From the NCBI RefSeq assembly GCF_013177455.1, contig NZ_CP053660.1, positions 186,001 through 250,000 on the forward strand: 64,000 nucleotides of DNA. The letters are read 5' to 3'. Of the stretch, positions 63,901 to 64,000 are shown piece after piece. The translations under genes and the position numbers were made by a program. This DNA is from Nocardioides marmotae (GTDB lineage: Bacteria > Actinomycetota > Actinomycetes > Propionibacteriales > Nocardioidaceae). Every line of letters starts with the position of its first letter. The stretch's first letter is position 1. Under the pieces are notes generated by a model. It did not search any database and was not told the DNA's origin. It saw only the letters and a program-made list of their open reading frames with translations.

Positions 63901-64000
63901 TGCTTCCACCGGCGGCCCCGAGGAAGCGGCGGGGTCGACCACACGCGCTACCGTGATCGGCCGTGAGCCCCGGGAAGCGCGGCTCACGACGAGCAACGTG

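Overview
The window is a very GC-rich (about 70-75%), gene-dense piece of actinobacterial chromosome. GTG starts are frequent, neighbouring genes often overlap by 4 bp (ATGA/GTGA), and there is a WhiB regulator, a mycosin protease, and Ssd/Tad and MarP genes. Protein style and gene content fit a Nocardioides-like member of the Propionibacteriales, but I cannot name the species. I see no prophage, insertion sequence, CRISPR array or integrase.

Layout. 1-2.4 kb: tail of a type VII secretion locus (3' part of eccB, then mycP). 2.4-9.4 kb: tRNA-Ser, the small SRP RNA, dnaX, ybaB, recR, a DUF5063 gene, lysC and asd. 9.4-17 kb: a Pro-rich membrane protein, tRNA-Pro, a membrane phosphoesterase, a YqeY protein, a class A penicillin-binding protein, a WhiB4-type regulator and two ArsA/GET3-like ATPases. 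17-24.2 kb: an accessory insert with an atypical Nramp-like transporter, a YdeI-like protein and a histidine kinase/response regulator/ABC exporter operon. 24.3-34.4 kb: DUF4177, RidA, NUDIX, metallo-beta-lactamase-fold, nuclease-like and DUF559 genes, then crp, nth, a CoA-type NUDIX gene, marP, a holin-family gene and nhaA. 34.5-44.1 kb: a secreted esterase and an acetate-use block (acs, actP, DUF485, a second symporter, and a LytS/LytT pair). 44-46.8 kb: a methyltransferase, a Fic-like protein, a structured intergenic RNA candidate and a HAD hydrolase. 46.9-54.4 kb: ssd-tadA-tadB-tadC-pilin-tadE-tadE-like and a DECH helicase. 54.6-64 kb: a STAS anti-anti-sigma protein, a membrane pyrophosphatase, two paralogous secreted Ig-like repeat proteins, a methyltransferase, and a sigma factor with its partner membrane protein.

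From memory, the order of conserved genes closely follows Mycobacterium tuberculosis: dnaX-ybaB-recR and ask-asd, then Rv3683 back to about Rv3649 (phosphoesterase, ponA2, whiB4, Rv3680, Rv3679, DUF4177, RidA, MBL, crp, nth, NUDIX, marP, holin-like, acs, Fic-like/HAD pair, ssd, tad genes, helicase). The same frame predicts that the convergent gap at 45725-46018 encodes the Ms1/MTS2823/scr3559 family RNA, a 6S-like RNA that binds RNA polymerase. A promoter-like sequence and a stem-loop are present there. This is the most interesting candidate in the window. Next is a family of 22-bp tandem repeat arrays at three intergenic places, two of which flank a DUF559 gene in inverted orientation.

No stretch longer than 300 bases is without an annotated feature.
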